The notes: generated by a model not told the origin, from the letters alone. A stretch of DNA of 64,000 bases from Nocardia colli (GCF_008704205.1 NZ_VXLC01000004.1:1-64000), one strand, 5' to 3'. Shown: positions 21,240 to 29,488, numbered from the stretch's first letter. Translations and numbers: made by a program.

Positions 21240-21464
21240 ATGACCACATCGGGGTTACCGAGCCACCGGGACCGCACGATGGTTTCGTCGCGGGTGGATC
21301 CGGTCCTGAACTATTTCGGCAAGTGCCCGCTGTGCGGGTATCCCGCCCACGCGTCGACGATCACCGCGCACTTCGACGACGACGAGGTCGAGCAACTGGT
21401 CGTCGCCACCTGCGGGTTGCCGTGTGGGTGGAGCGGACCCGTCGTGCCGACGACGATGACCTGA
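21240..21464 (+). CDS. Small zinc-ribbon-like protein, 74 aa
   Basis: Starts at ATG 21240 behind GGGAGGAACGAGC, a good ribosome-binding site. The protein carries CPLCGYP near residues 29-35 and TCGLPCGW near 58-65, so two CxxC-type knuckles could bind one zinc ion. Otherwise it is unremarkable. No catalytic motif is visible and no specific function can be assigned; a nucleic-acid or protein binding role would be only a guess. It is convergent with the carboxyltransferase gene, the stops being 7 bp apart. Confidence 0.6.
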   Translation: MTTSGLPSHRDRTMVSSRVDPVLNYFGKCPLCGYPAHASTITAHFDDDEVEQLVVATCGLPCGWSGPVVPTTMT

Positions 21465-21470
21465 GCACGA

Positions 21471-23534
21471 CTAGCCGGTCGACAGTTCACCGGCCAGCCG
21501 CCACGAGTCGCGTTCGGCGGCGAAGGCGGCCGCCTGGGTGGTGCGGAAGTCGGTGATGGACTCGTCGTTGTCGGCGAGGAACCGGCGGTAGTCGGCGAGC
21601 CGGAATTCGCCGTCCTCCGCCTGCACCTGGACGTTGCCCGCGGCGAAATCGGCGCGCAGGTCGAGCAATTCGTCCGCCTCGACCGGGTACCAGCGGATCC
21701 GGTCGAAATAGCGCAGTAGCCAAGGGGTTTCCGCGCCCGACGGATGCCGGTCCGCGCCGGGGCGACCGGCCGGCGGACCGGCGTGATGGTTCCACACCTG
21801 GGTGGTGCGGCCGACGAACTGATAGCCGCCGGGGCCCTCCATGCCGTAGATGCACAGGTAGGCGCCGCCGATGCCGACCGCGTTCTGCGGGGTCCAAGTG
21901 CGGGCGGGGTTGTACTTGGTGGTGACCAGGCGGTGGCGCGGATCGGTCGGGGTGGCGACGGGCGCGCCGAGGTACACGTCGCCCAGGCCGAGGACGAGAT
22001 ATTCGGCGCCGAAGACGGTGTCGTAAACGTCTGCCACCGTAGCCAATCCGTTCATCCGGCGGATGAATTCGATGTTCCACGGGCACCAGGGAGCGTCGGC
22101 GCGGACGCCGTGCATGTAGCGGGTGATGGCCTCGCGGGTGGACGGGTCGTCCCAGGACAGCGGCAGGTGCACGGTGCGGCTCGGGACGACGAGCTGGTCG
22201 GCGGCGGGCAGGTGCTGCTCGGCTTCGGCCAGCAGATCGAGCAGGGTGAGTACGGGCAGGATGTGCGGGTCGACCCGGATCTGGAGGGAGCGGATGCCGG
22301 GGGTCAGCTCGGTCACGCCGCGCACACCCGCGGTCAGCAGGTGTTGATGCAGGGCGTGCACGCGGGCGCGCAGGGCGAGATCCAGTGTCATGCTGCCATA
22401 TTCGACGAGGACGGCGTCGTCGCCCGCGCGGCGATAGGTGACGCCGGTTTCGTCGTCGACCTCGGTGCGTCGCAGGATGCCGTCGTCACCGTCGCCGCCG
22501 GAGGACAGCACGATCGGCCAGTTGGCCCGGCGCGCGGTGCCGAGGTCGCGTAACGAAGCGGCGCGTTCGCTGCGGATCGGCACGAAACGTACTGCGTCGC
22601 CTGGGGATAGCTGCCCGAGCTTCCAGCGGTCGGCGGCGACCACGGTGACCGGGCAGACGAAGCCGCCGAGGCTGGGGCCGTCGGGGCCGAGCAGGATCGG
22701 GGTGTCGCCGGTGAAGTCCAGTGCGCCAACCGAATACGGGGTGTCGTGGATGTTGGACGGGTGCAGTCCCGCCTCGCCGCCGTCGGTACGGGCCCACTCG
22801 GGTTTCGGCCCGATCAGCCGGACGCCGGTGCGGTCGGAGTTGAAATGCACCTCGTAATCGGTGCCGAGGATGGTGTCGAAGTCGGCGCGGGTGAAGAATT
22901 CCGGTGCGCCGTGCGGACCTTCGGTCACCGCCAGTTCCCAGCGCTTGGACAGCACCGGCTGGTCATCCATCGGGACGGCGGTCGCGACGGGGCCGCGGTG
23001 TGGTCCGAGCGTCAATGTCTCGCCGACGCGCAGGGCGTTGCCCTCGCTGCCGCCGAATCGGCCCAGCGTGAATGTTGCTGTGCTGCCGAGGTATTCGGGC
23101 AACTGAATGCCGCCCGCGAGCAGCACGTAGCAGCGCATACCCGGCCCGCGCACCGCGCCGACGTCGAGTACGCCGCCCGCGGGCACCTGGATGGTTCGCC
23201 ACTGTTCCGCGGGAACACCGTTCACCGAGACGTCGGCCGGTGCGCCGGTGACGCATACCCAGGTCGGGGCCGAAAACATCAGCGCCGGACCGCCGAGCGT
23301 GCATTCCAGTCCGGCCGCGCCCTCGGCATTGCCGAGCACCCGATTGCCGAGCCGGAACGACAGGTCGTCCATCGGTCCGGACGGCGGTACGCCCACGTGC
23401 CAGTACCCGGTCCGTCCGGGCCAATCCTGCACTGTCGTCAGCATTCCGGGCCGGACGACCTCGACGACAGGATCGGGTTCCGCGCGCACTGCGCTGGTCG
23501 TCGTGCGGCCCGCGGATAGCTCGGTGATGGTCAT
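21471..23534 (-). CDS. Stand-alone carboxyltransferase part of urea/guanidine carboxylase (AHS2-AHS1 fusion)
   Basis: A 687-residue protein matching the carboxyltransferase region of urea/guanidine carboxylases. The AHS2 half begins VVRPGMLTTVQDWPGR and continues with VGVPPSGPMDDLSFRLGNRV. The AHS1 half includes PWCPWNIEFIRRMNGL, VLGLGDVYLGAPVATPTDP and GGAYLCIYGMEGPGGYQFVG. The tail, ending FAAERDSWRLAGELSTG, corresponds to the stretch just before the biotin-carrier domain. Both the N-terminal biotin carboxylase and the C-terminal biotin carrier (EAMKM motif) are missing. The start is ATG 23534, overlapping the upstream stop as ATGA. It is last in the operon with two DUF1989 genes. If active it would need carboxybiotin from another protein; a 5-oxoprolinase-like role is an alternative. 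Confidence 0.88.
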   Translation of the reverse strand: MTITELSAGRTTTSAVRAEPDPVVEVVRPGMLTTVQDWPGRTGYWHVGVPPSGPMDDLSFRLGNRVLGNAEGAAGLECTLGGPALMFSAPTWVCVTGAPADVSVNGVPAEQWRTIQVPAGGVLDVGAVRGPGMRCYVLLAGGIQLPEYLGSTATFTLGRFGGSEGNALRVGETLTLGPHRGPVATAVPMDDQPVLSKRWELAVTEGPHGAPEFFTRADFDTILGTDYEVHFNSDRTGVRLIGPKPEWARTDGGEAGLHPSNIHDTPYSVGALDFTGDTPILLGPDGPSLGGFVCPVTVVAADRWKLGQLSPGDAVRFVPIRSERAASLRDLGTARRANWPIVLSSGGDGDDGILRRTEVDDETGVTYRRAGDDAVLVEYGSMTLDLALRARVHALHQHLLTAGVRGVTELTPGIRSLQIRVDPHILPVLTLLDLLAEAEQHLPAADQLVVPSRTVHLPLSWDDPSTREAITRYMHGVRADAPWCPWNIEFIRRMNGLATVADVYDTVFGAEYLVLGLGDVYLGAPVATPTDPRHRLVTTKYNPARTWTPQNAVGIGGAYLCIYGMEGPGGYQFVGRTTQVWNHHAGPPAGRPGADRHPSGAETPWLLRYFDRIRWYPVEADELLDLRADFAAGNVQVQAEDGEFRLADYRRFLADNDESITDFRTTQAAAFAAERDSWRLAGELSTG

Positions 23535-24148
23535 TTCGACACCACCATGCGCACCGGGGTGGGGTCGAATCCGTTGCAGGGGTTGTTGATCTGCGGGCAG
23601 TTGGAGACCAGGACTAGGGTGTCGATTTCGGCGCGGAGGGTGACTTTCTTTCCCGGCGCGGACAATCCGTCGACGATGCCGAGCGTGCCGTCGGCCTCCA
23701 CCGGAACGTTCATGAACCAGTTGATGTTCGAGACGAGGTCTCGTTTTCCGAGGCCCCATTGCAGTGCCGCGGTGAGGAAGTTCTCCACGCAGGCGTGCTG
23801 GTGCCGGGTGTGGTGCCCGTAGCGGAGCGTGTTCGACTCCTGGGAGCAGGCGCCCGCGATGGTGTCGTGATTGCCGACCTCGTCGGCGACGACGGTCATC
23901 AACGCGGTGCCCGCGTCGGTCAGGAGCACGCTGCCGGTGGTGAGGAAGATGTTGCGCTGCGCGGCGATGGTGGCCTGTGCGCTGTAGCGGTCGGTGTGAT
24001 CGGCCGCCGAATACAACAGGCAGTCGACCGCCTGGTTGCCGTGCAGGTCGATGATCTCGAGTTGCTCGCCCGCCTTGACCACCGCGGACCAGGGGGCGCG
24101 GGCGGGGACGGTCTCGTCGAGCACGATGGTGCGTGCGGCGGTGTTCAT
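23531..24148 (-). CDS. DUF1989 protein, carboxyguanidine deiminase subunit-like (urea carboxylase-associated)
   Basis: A 205-residue DUF1989 protein, long annotated as urea carboxylase-associated. Some members of this family have been shown to be subunits of carboxyguanidine deiminase (CgdA/CgdB), acting after guanidine carboxylase. Visible conserved-looking segments are DLHGNQAVDCLLY, GACSQESNTLRYGHHT, NINWFMNVPVEADGT and VLVSNCPQINNPCNGFDPTPV. The His and Cys residues in them are candidates for metal binding or catalysis. The start ATG 24148 overlaps the upstream DUF1989 stop (ATGA), and its own stop overlaps the next start (ATGA), so three genes are translationally coupled. The exact substrate here is inference. 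Confidence 0.85.
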   Translation of the reverse strand: MNTAARTIVLDETVPARAPWSAVVKAGEQLEIIDLHGNQAVDCLLYSAADHTDRYSAQATIAAQRNIFLTTGSVLLTDAGTALMTVVADEVGNHDTIAGACSQESNTLRYGHHTRHQHACVENFLTAALQWGLGKRDLVSNINWFMNVPVEADGTLGIVDGLSAPGKKVTLRAEIDTLVLVSNCPQINNPCNGFDPTPVRMVVSK

Positions 24149-24900
24149 GGCCTTACCTCCAGCGTGAGTGCGGCCGTCCAGGCGCGTTCGGTGTTCTCTA
24201 CGGCCCGTTGGTATTCCGGGTCGCCGTTGTGGGTGATGGCGAGATCCTCGGGCGCGGCCCAGGCGACGATGTCGAGATCCGTTGTGGCTCGGTCATCCAG
24301 CGGGTGCGCGGCATTGGCGACGAGCAGCACGACCGGCAGATGCACCAGCAGGTCGACGGACGAACCCGGTGCGGCGCTGCCGGTGGCGATCAGTGCGCCA
24401 TCGGATTCCACTCGGACACCGCGGAAGAACGACACCGTCGGCCCGATATCGCACGGCTGCAAACCGTGTTTGGCGCCAGCGAGGCGCAGCAGTTGCCGCG
24501 CCTCGGCGGTCGGGCCGCAGAGGGTGTCGTGACTGCCCGAGGTGTCGGCGAGCACCGTGGCGAGAATGCGGCCCTGATCCGACAGCAGCGGATGGCCGTC
24601 GCCGAGATACGCCTGCCACGGAACCTTCACTGTGTCGGCGACATTGAGGCGTTCCCACGGTGCTTCGGGACGCACCAGCAGCAGGTGTGCGCAGGCGCCG
24701 CCGGCCGGGTCGGACAGCCGGATCCGAGTCCCGCGGCCCAGCACGACATTCGCGTAGCCGTCCGCCGGAATGCGCTGGGCGAAGGTTATTCTCGCCGATT
24801 CGACGCCCGCGGGCAGTGCCGGTCCGGCGAGCGTCGCGGCGGCGGCCTGGGATCGTGCGTGCGCTCTGGCACTTTCGGTGGATGCGGTGCTGCTGCTCAT
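24145..24900 (-). CDS. DUF1989 protein, second carboxyguanidine deiminase subunit-like
   Basis: A 251-residue DUF1989 paralogue. Recognisable segments are AHLLLVRPEAPWERLNVADT, VLADTSGSHDTLCGPT and GPTVSFFRGVRVESDGAL, paralleling those of the downstream gene. An N-terminal Ala/Ser-rich stretch of about 30 residues has no motif. The start ATG 24900 was chosen over one 15 nt upstream because it is preceded by GGAGG at ideal spacing. It likely forms a heteromer with the downstream paralogue, as known for CgdA/CgdB. A GC-rich hairpin separates it from the permease gene, so expression may differ between the two. Confidence 0.83.
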   Translation of the reverse strand: MSSSTASTESARAHARSQAAAATLAGPALPAGVESARITFAQRIPADGYANVVLGRGTRIRLSDPAGGACAHLLLVRPEAPWERLNVADTVKVPWQAYLGDGHPLLSDQGRILATVLADTSGSHDTLCGPTAEARQLLRLAGAKHGLQPCDIGPTVSFFRGVRVESDGALIATGSAAPGSSVDLLVHLPVVLLVANAAHPLDDRATTDLDIVAWAAPEDLAITHNGDPEYQRAVENTERAWTAALTLEVRP

Positions 24901-24970
24901 TGTTGCCTCCTTCACTGGATGCGGCCCCGGACTCTTGTCCGTCCGAGTGGCCGGCCGGGTACGACCGTGT

Positions 24971-25000
24971 GCGCGGTGGTGGCCGGCACCACCACCGCGC
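24971..25000 (-). terminator. Hairpin between permease and DUF1989 genes
   Basis: A perfect 11-bp stem (GCGCGGTGGTG at 24971-24981 and its complement at 24990-25000) with an 8-nt loop, just after the permease stop. It could be a partial terminator or an mRNA-stabilising stem that sets the permease apart from the downstream operon genes. Confidence 0.55.
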
Positions 25001-25006
25001 CGCCGG

Positions 25007-26539
25007 TCAAGCGGATCGGGTTGCGGGCTCCGGGTTTTCGCCGGCGCTCGGCGGCTGCCCGACGAACCGGTGCACGACGACCCCGACCCCGACGACGAGC
25101 AGCACGAACAGCGGTGCGGCCCAGAGCATCCACCAGCCGCCGCCGTTCGGCGTGTAGACCTCGGCGCGCGGCCAGGCCAGGTTCACCGCCATCGCGATGC
25201 CCCACAGCACGGCGAGCACGTTCACCGGAATGCCCAGGCGCCCCAGGCTGAACAGCCCGGCCTCGGTGCCTTCGTCGGCGGGCATGCCCTTGATCCGCCG
25301 CACCAGCAGCGGCACGGTGACCAGCAGATACGCCAGGTACAGCGTCACGATGCAGACGCTGGCCAGGGTCGCGAAGATCGCGGCATTGCCGAGATTCAGG
25401 ACGAGCAGCCCGATGCCGAGCACGCCGATGATGACCGCAGGAAGCACCGGGGTGCCGAAGCGCGGGTGCACCGCGGCGAGCCGCTCGGCGAACGGCAGCT
25501 TGCCGTCGCGCGCCATCGAGAACATCAGCCGCGAGCCCGCCGTCTGAATGGCCAAGGTGCACACCGTGATCGCCACCGCGACACAGCTGAGCAGCACCGT
25601 GCCGGCCGGGCTGTCCAGCTTCGAGGTGAGCACGTAGGCCAGGCCCTCGGTGGCCAGCGAGCCGTCGGACAGGCTCGGCGCGGCCATCAGCGCGCCGATC
25701 AGCAGCAACCCGCCGCCGAGCGCGGACACCGCGAGCGCGGTCAGGATGGTGCGCGGCGCGACCCGGCGCGGATTCTTCGTCTCCTCGGAAAGCTCACCGG
25801 CGGAATCGAATCCGACCATGACGTAAGCGGCCATCAGCCCGGACACCAGGAACGCGGCCCAATACGAGCCCGGCACCGCCTGATCGGTCTGCAGCACGAC
25901 GCCGGGCCCGCGCTCGGTGTGGGTGAAGAACAGCCCGATGATCGCGAGCACGCCGACGATCTCCACGGTGACGCCGATCGAGTTGATCCGCGACATCAGG
26001 TCGATGCCGATCACGTTGATCACCGTGGTGACGACCAGGAGGATGCTGCCGAGCAGCACCGCGTTGGTCGCACCGGAGGACGAGGTGAGCGCGGTGTCGT
26101 CGCCGACGAGTTGGAAGCCGCTCCAGATGGACGGCAGCACCACCTGCAATGCGATCGCGGCCGCGGCGGCGGTGACGATCTGCGCGATGACCATCATCCA
26201 GCCCGCGAACCAGCCGATGAGTTCACCGCCGAGCCGGCGCGACCATTGGTATATGCAGCCCGAGATCGGGTAGCGGGCGGCCAGTTCGGCGAAGTTCAGC
26301 GCGACGAGGAACTGCCCGGCGAACACGATCGGCCAGGTCCAGAAGAACGCGGCGCCGCCGAACGAATAGCCGAAGCCGAAGAACTGGAAGATCGTGGTGA
26401 GGATGGAGACGAACGAGAAGCCGGCCGCGAACGAGGCGTAGCGGCCCAGTTTGCGATGGAGCACCGGTTCGTAGCCGAATCGGGCGAGGTCGGCGCCGTC
26501 GCGGCTGGTGTCGGGCGGAGGGGCGAACGTTGTGGCCAT
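25007..26539 (-). CDS. APC-family amino acid/amine permease
   Basis: A 510-residue integral membrane transporter with about twelve hydrophobic segments. The first helices include SFVSILTTIFQFFGFGY and WPIVFAGQFLVALNFAELAARYPISGCIYQW, typical of the amino acid-polyamine-organocation (APC) family and close to GABA or amino-acid permease types. The loop GFDSAGELSEETKNPRRVAPR and the segment SRLMFSMARDGKLP are also family hallmarks. The start ATG 26539 follows AAGGAC; an ATG 24 nt upstream is less well placed. It sits upstream of the DUF1989/carboxyltransferase genes, so it probably imports the nitrogen compound they process. The substrate is not established. Confidence 0.9.
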   Translation of the reverse strand: MATTFAPPPDTSRDGADLARFGYEPVLHRKLGRYASFAAGFSFVSILTTIFQFFGFGYSFGGAAFFWTWPIVFAGQFLVALNFAELAARYPISGCIYQWSRRLGGELIGWFAGWMMVIAQIVTAAAAAIALQVVLPSIWSGFQLVGDDTALTSSSGATNAVLLGSILLVVTTVINVIGIDLMSRINSIGVTVEIVGVLAIIGLFFTHTERGPGVVLQTDQAVPGSYWAAFLVSGLMAAYVMVGFDSAGELSEETKNPRRVAPRTILTALAVSALGGGLLLIGALMAAPSLSDGSLATEGLAYVLTSKLDSPAGTVLLSCVAVAITVCTLAIQTAGSRLMFSMARDGKLPFAERLAAVHPRFGTPVLPAVIIGVLGIGLLVLNLGNAAIFATLASVCIVTLYLAYLLVTVPLLVRRIKGMPADEGTEAGLFSLGRLGIPVNVLAVLWGIAMAVNLAWPRAEVYTPNGGGWWMLWAAPLFVLLVVGVGVVVHRFVGQPPSAGENPEPATRSA

Positions 26540-26566
26540 GAGGGTCCTTCGGCGAGCGGCCAATAC

Positions 26567-26675
26567 CTATCAGATGACAGTTTTGCGTCGGCGATCGCGC
26601 TTTCGGTGACCCGCGTGTATCGCTTGCGGTAACTCCGGTAACTTCTGCGTTGCCGAGATTTCTATCGAGTGACAG
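26567..26675. promoter_or_regulatory. Paired operator-like repeats in the permease/TetR gap
   Basis: CTATCAGATGACAG at 26567-26580 and CTATCGAGTGACAG at 26662-26675 are near-identical 14-mers in direct orientation, each a partial inverted repeat. One lies just upstream of the permease start, the other upstream of the TetR gene. This placement suggests one TetR protein controlling both directions. Confidence 0.6.
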
Positions 26676-26746
26676 AAACCTCTCAGCAGCTACCGGGCGA
26701 CCGGGCGTCGCGGGTCGGTCCGGTGCAGACCTGCCAGAATGAACCT

Positions 26747-27415
26747 GTGGCAAACCTCGGCCCCGGCCGTCCCCGAGTGGAACAGCGACGCCGTCGCGGC
26801 CAGACGCCGCGTGCCGAGATCCTGGACGCCGCGGGAGAGCTGTTCACCACCAATGGCTACGCGAACACCTCCACCCGTGTGGTCGCCGACGCGGTCGGCA
26901 TCCGTCAGGCATCGCTCTATCACCACTTCGCCGCCAAGGATGACATCCTCGATGCGCTGCTTGCCGAAACCATAGCTGCCCCACTGGAACTCGCCGAGCG
27001 ACTGGGGAACGTGTCGGTGCCTGCGCCAACCCGTCTTTACGCGCTCGCGCTCTTCGACGTCCGGCAACTGTGTGCCGCGCGCTGGAATCTCGGTGCGCTG
27101 TACCTGCTTCCGGAACTGCGCACCGAGCGGTTCGCGACGTTCCGGCTGCGGCGTGACGAACTTCGCGGGCACTACGAGACTTCGGCGGCGGCGGTGCTTT
27201 CCGAGGCCGGTGGTGCGGGCATCGTCGGGGCCGAGGCGTTACCGTTCCGGCTGGTCGAGATGGTGATCAGCATGCGCTCGGACGAGGGCAACGCTCCCGC
27301 GGACGCGGAACGGACGATCCCCGAGGCGGCGCTACGGGTGCTCGGCTGGCCGGGTGATCTGAACGCGTTGCGCGCGGATGCGCAGCGCGTGCTCGATCAA
27401 CTCGACCCGGCGTAG
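26747..27415 (+). CDS. TetR family transcriptional regulator
   Basis: A 222-residue repressor. The basic start GRPRVEQRRRRGQTPRAEIL leads into the helix-turn-helix NTSTRVVADAVGIRQASLYHHFAAKDDIL. The remainder is a helical ligand-binding domain without a recognised subfamily motif. The start GTG 26747 lies 6 nt after CAGAAT, a fair -10 box for a leaderless message. An upstream in-frame GTG at 26669 would place coding sequence across the second 14-mer repeat and adds a non-conserved-looking tail, so it was not used. It is divergent from the permease and is the likely regulator of the DUF1989 operon. Confidence 0.88.
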   Translation: MANLGPGRPRVEQRRRRGQTPRAEILDAAGELFTTNGYANTSTRVVADAVGIRQASLYHHFAAKDDILDALLAETIAAPLELAERLGNVSVPAPTRLYALALFDVRQLCAARWNLGALYLLPELRTERFATFRLRRDELRGHYETSAAAVLSEAGGAGIVGAEALPFRLVEMVISMRSDEGNAPADAERTIPEAALRVLGWPGDLNALRADAQRVLDQLDPA

Positions 27416-27418
27416 GCC

Positions 27419-28813
27419 CTATTTTCCGGCGCTGCGTCCCCACTTGAGGCCCCACCCGTACGCCTGGTCGACTTCCTTCTTGCCCCACAGCGGCCGCCCG
27501 GCGGGCGGCCGGATGAAGATGCCTTGACGGTGAACGACGAACTCCCCGTTGATGTTCTCGATCAACGCGAGCACCATCTCGCGCGAGTTGTCGGTGCATC
27601 CGTCGACCAGCATCTCGATCGGCGGCGAGCCGACCGGGTACAGGGTGGCCGTCGCGTGCACGCCGCGGAAGTCGTCCGCACCGGCGTACAGCGAGGCGAA
27701 CACCAGGATGCGGCGGAACTTCGCGGTGTGATCGAGATTGATGTCGAGGTTCTCGCCGGCGGCGACGGCGCCGGTCCGGTCGTCCTGATCGAGCTGGATG
27801 AACGGCGCCTTGCGCAGCGAGCCGAAGCTGTCGAGCGGGCCGATCGAACCCTTCGTCCCGTCGGTCATCTCCCAGAAGCAGCACAGGTCCAGGTCGAGAC
27901 CGCCGCTCTTGCGCTTGCCGAACTTGCGCGGGGCGGGTGCCGCGGCCCCGGTCCAGTTCAGATTGATCCGCATGATGCCGCCGGTCGCGCCCTGCTTGGT
28001 CAGCGAGATCGAGGGTGCGTCTTTGGTCAGCGAGATCTTGCTGAGGTTGACCGGGGCGCCGGGCTGCGGTGAAAACTGCTGCGGGGGAGCCATGTTCGGC
28101 GGCGGTGCGCCGTAAGTGCCTGGCGGCGGCGGGTATCCGGCGGGCGGCTGCTGCGGCGGCGGGAATTGTGGCTGCGGCGGGGCGTATTGGGGCATGGGCG
28201 GAGCCGGGGGCGGCGGCGCGGTGAACTGATGCGGCGGTGCGGCGGGCGGCGGTGGTGGGGTGAACTGGTGCGGCGGCGCGGCCGGTGCGGGCGCGTCGTC
28301 GACCGAGATACCGTAATCGGTGGCCAGACCGGCCAATCCGGAGGCGTAGCCCTGCCCGACCGCGCGGAACTTCCACGCGCCCTGGCGGCGATAGAGCTCG
28401 CCGAGCACGAACGCCGTCTCGGTCGTCGCACCGGCACTGTCGAACCGGGCGATCTCGTTGCCGGTGCCCGGATCCACCAAACGCACGTAGAGCCCGTGGA
28501 ATTGACCGAAGGTGCCGCCGTCCGCGGAGGCCGCGATCACGATGGTCTCGATCTGCGGCTCGACCTGGCCCAGGTTCGCCGACAGCACGTCGAGCACGGT
28601 CGGACCCTGCTGCTTACCTTCGTGGCGCACCGCACCGGACGGATGCACGGGCTGGTTGTAGAAGACGAAGTCGCTGTCGTTGCGCACCTTGCCGGCCACC
28701 AGCAGCAACGCCGAGGCGTCGGCGTCGGGCACCCCGGGTCCGCTCTGCCAACCCAGCTCGATCCGGACGGCGCTCTGCGGCACCGCAACGTTGGCGCCCT
28801 TCGTCATCGACAC
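27419..28813 (-). CDS. TerD-family protein with two TerD-like domains and a Pro-rich linker
   Basis: A 464-residue cytoplasmic protein. The N-terminal TerD domain begins SMTKGANVAVPQSAVRIELGW, includes DSDFVFYNQPVHPSG, and contains TETAFVLGELYRRQGAWKFRAVGQGY. A proline/glutamine-rich linker (about residues 185-275, repeats of [12 protein letters not shown] type) follows. The second TerD-like domain (about 280-464) contains LDLDLCCFWEMTDGTKG and LDQDDRTGAVAAGENLDINL, the latter with calcium-binding-like acidic residues. TerD proteins are linked to tellurite and stress tolerance and to a proposed calcium-binding stress complex. The start is uncertain: GTG 28813 (near a TACGTT box) or ATG 28807. 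It lies downstream of a PH-domain membrane protein, 41 nt away. Confidence 0.88.
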   Translation of the reverse strand: MSMTKGANVAVPQSAVRIELGWQSGPGVPDADASALLLVAGKVRNDSDFVFYNQPVHPSGAVRHEGKQQGPTVLDVLSANLGQVEPQIETIVIAASADGGTFGQFHGLYVRLVDPGTGNEIARFDSAGATTETAFVLGELYRRQGAWKFRAVGQGYASGLAGLATDYGISVDDAPAPAAPPHQFTPPPPPAAPPHQFTAPPPPAPPMPQYAPPQPQFPPPQQPPAGYPPPPGTYGAPPPNMAPPQQFSPQPGAPVNLSKISLTKDAPSISLTKQGATGGIMRINLNWTGAAAPAPRKFGKRKSGGLDLDLCCFWEMTDGTKGSIGPLDSFGSLRKAPFIQLDQDDRTGAVAAGENLDINLDHTAKFRRILVFASLYAGADDFRGVHATATLYPVGSPPIEMLVDGCTDNSREMVLALIENINGEFVVHRQGIFIRPPAGRPLWGKKEVDQAYGWGLKWGRSAGK

Positions 28814-28854
28814 ACTTGCCAACGTATCGCCAAACCCGGCGATTGGGTACTTGA

Positions 28855-29385
28855 TCAGCGCGTCGGCGGCGCGATCTCCCAGTGCTGCTGCAACGCGCCG
28901 GCGATTTCGGGGAGCACGGTGATCGGAATCCGTTTGCGCCGCAACAGCGCCCGGATCTCGTTCACCTGTTCCCGTTTGCGCAGGTCGTAGGCGCCGGAGA
29001 CCGGCCGGAGCACCGGCGGGATGGACAGCAGCACCAACTCGCCGTGTTCCTCGTCCCCGCCGGCCAGATCCAGCGCCAGCGACCAGCGGGATCGCTCGTC
29101 GAGGGTGAAGCGCCCGGCGACCACCCGGTCCCAGTCGACGCTGGACTCGGTCCACGGCGTGCGCCGGTAGATCGTCCGCTCGGTGAGCACGACGGCGTCC
29201 CTGGCGAACAGCGCCGCCACCACGGCGATGCCCGCGACGGCGCCGGCCAGCAGACCGGTGAACACCCGGTTCAGCCCGAACAGCGCGATCACGCCGGCGC
29301 ACAGGGCGACGGTCACCAGGATCCCGGCGGAGCTGTACAGCGCCGCGCGCCGGGTCGGCACCACACCTGCCCGCACCATCGTCAT
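28855..29385 (-). CDS. PH-domain membrane protein (low-molecular-weight antigen 6-like)
   Basis: A 176-residue protein with two adjacent membrane helices near the N-terminus (ALYSSAGILVTVALCAGVIALFG and FTGLLAGAVAGIAVVAALFA). A soluble domain follows with RTPWTESSVDWDRVVAGRFT and ALDLAGGDEEHGELVLLSIPP, as in actinobacterial bacterial-PH/PH_6 proteins. The function is unknown. The start ATG 29385 follows GGTGGGTGAG; further in-frame sequence upstream is Cys-rich and less likely coding. It precedes the TerD-like gene on the same strand. A strong hairpin separates it from the encapsulin gene upstream. Confidence 0.75.
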   Translation of the reverse strand: MTMVRAGVVPTRRAALYSSAGILVTVALCAGVIALFGLNRVFTGLLAGAVAGIAVVAALFARDAVVLTERTIYRRTPWTESSVDWDRVVAGRFTLDERSRWSLALDLAGGDEEHGELVLLSIPPVLRPVSGAYDLRKREQVNEIRALLRRKRIPITVLPEIAGALQQHWEIAPPTR

Positions 29386-29436
29386 CTCACCCACCACCTC
29401 CGGCTCGCTGCGGCACACGCTACCGCCCGCCGGAGC

Positions 29437-29481
29437 GCCGCACACCTCCTGACTCCGGGCGGGAGTCAGGAGGTGTGCGGC
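29437..29481 (-). terminator. Strong terminator of the encapsulin operon
   Basis: A perfect 20-bp stem, arms 29437-29456 and 29462-29481, with a 5-nt loop, beginning 7 nt after the encapsulin stop. It separates the encapsulin operon from the PH-domain/TerD pair on the same strand. Confidence 0.85.
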
Positions 29482-29488
29482 GGGTTGC

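Noticed and set aside
23535..23759. Upstream extension of the carboxyltransferase gene
   Set aside because: It lies inside the DUF1989 gene in another frame and has no similarity to a biotin carboxylase; the ATGA-coupled ATG is preferred.
24770..26632. Long open frame on the plus strand opposite the permease gene
   Set aside because: Composition is Arg/His/Gln/Asp-repetitive, typical of the antisense frame of a high-GC gene; the minus-strand frame encodes a clear APC permease.
26540..26746. Guanidine riboswitch upstream of the permease/DUF1989 operon
   Set aside because: Expected from the family context, but I could not find the conserved stems or loops; only TetR-like repeats are visible. 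A covariance search would be decisive.
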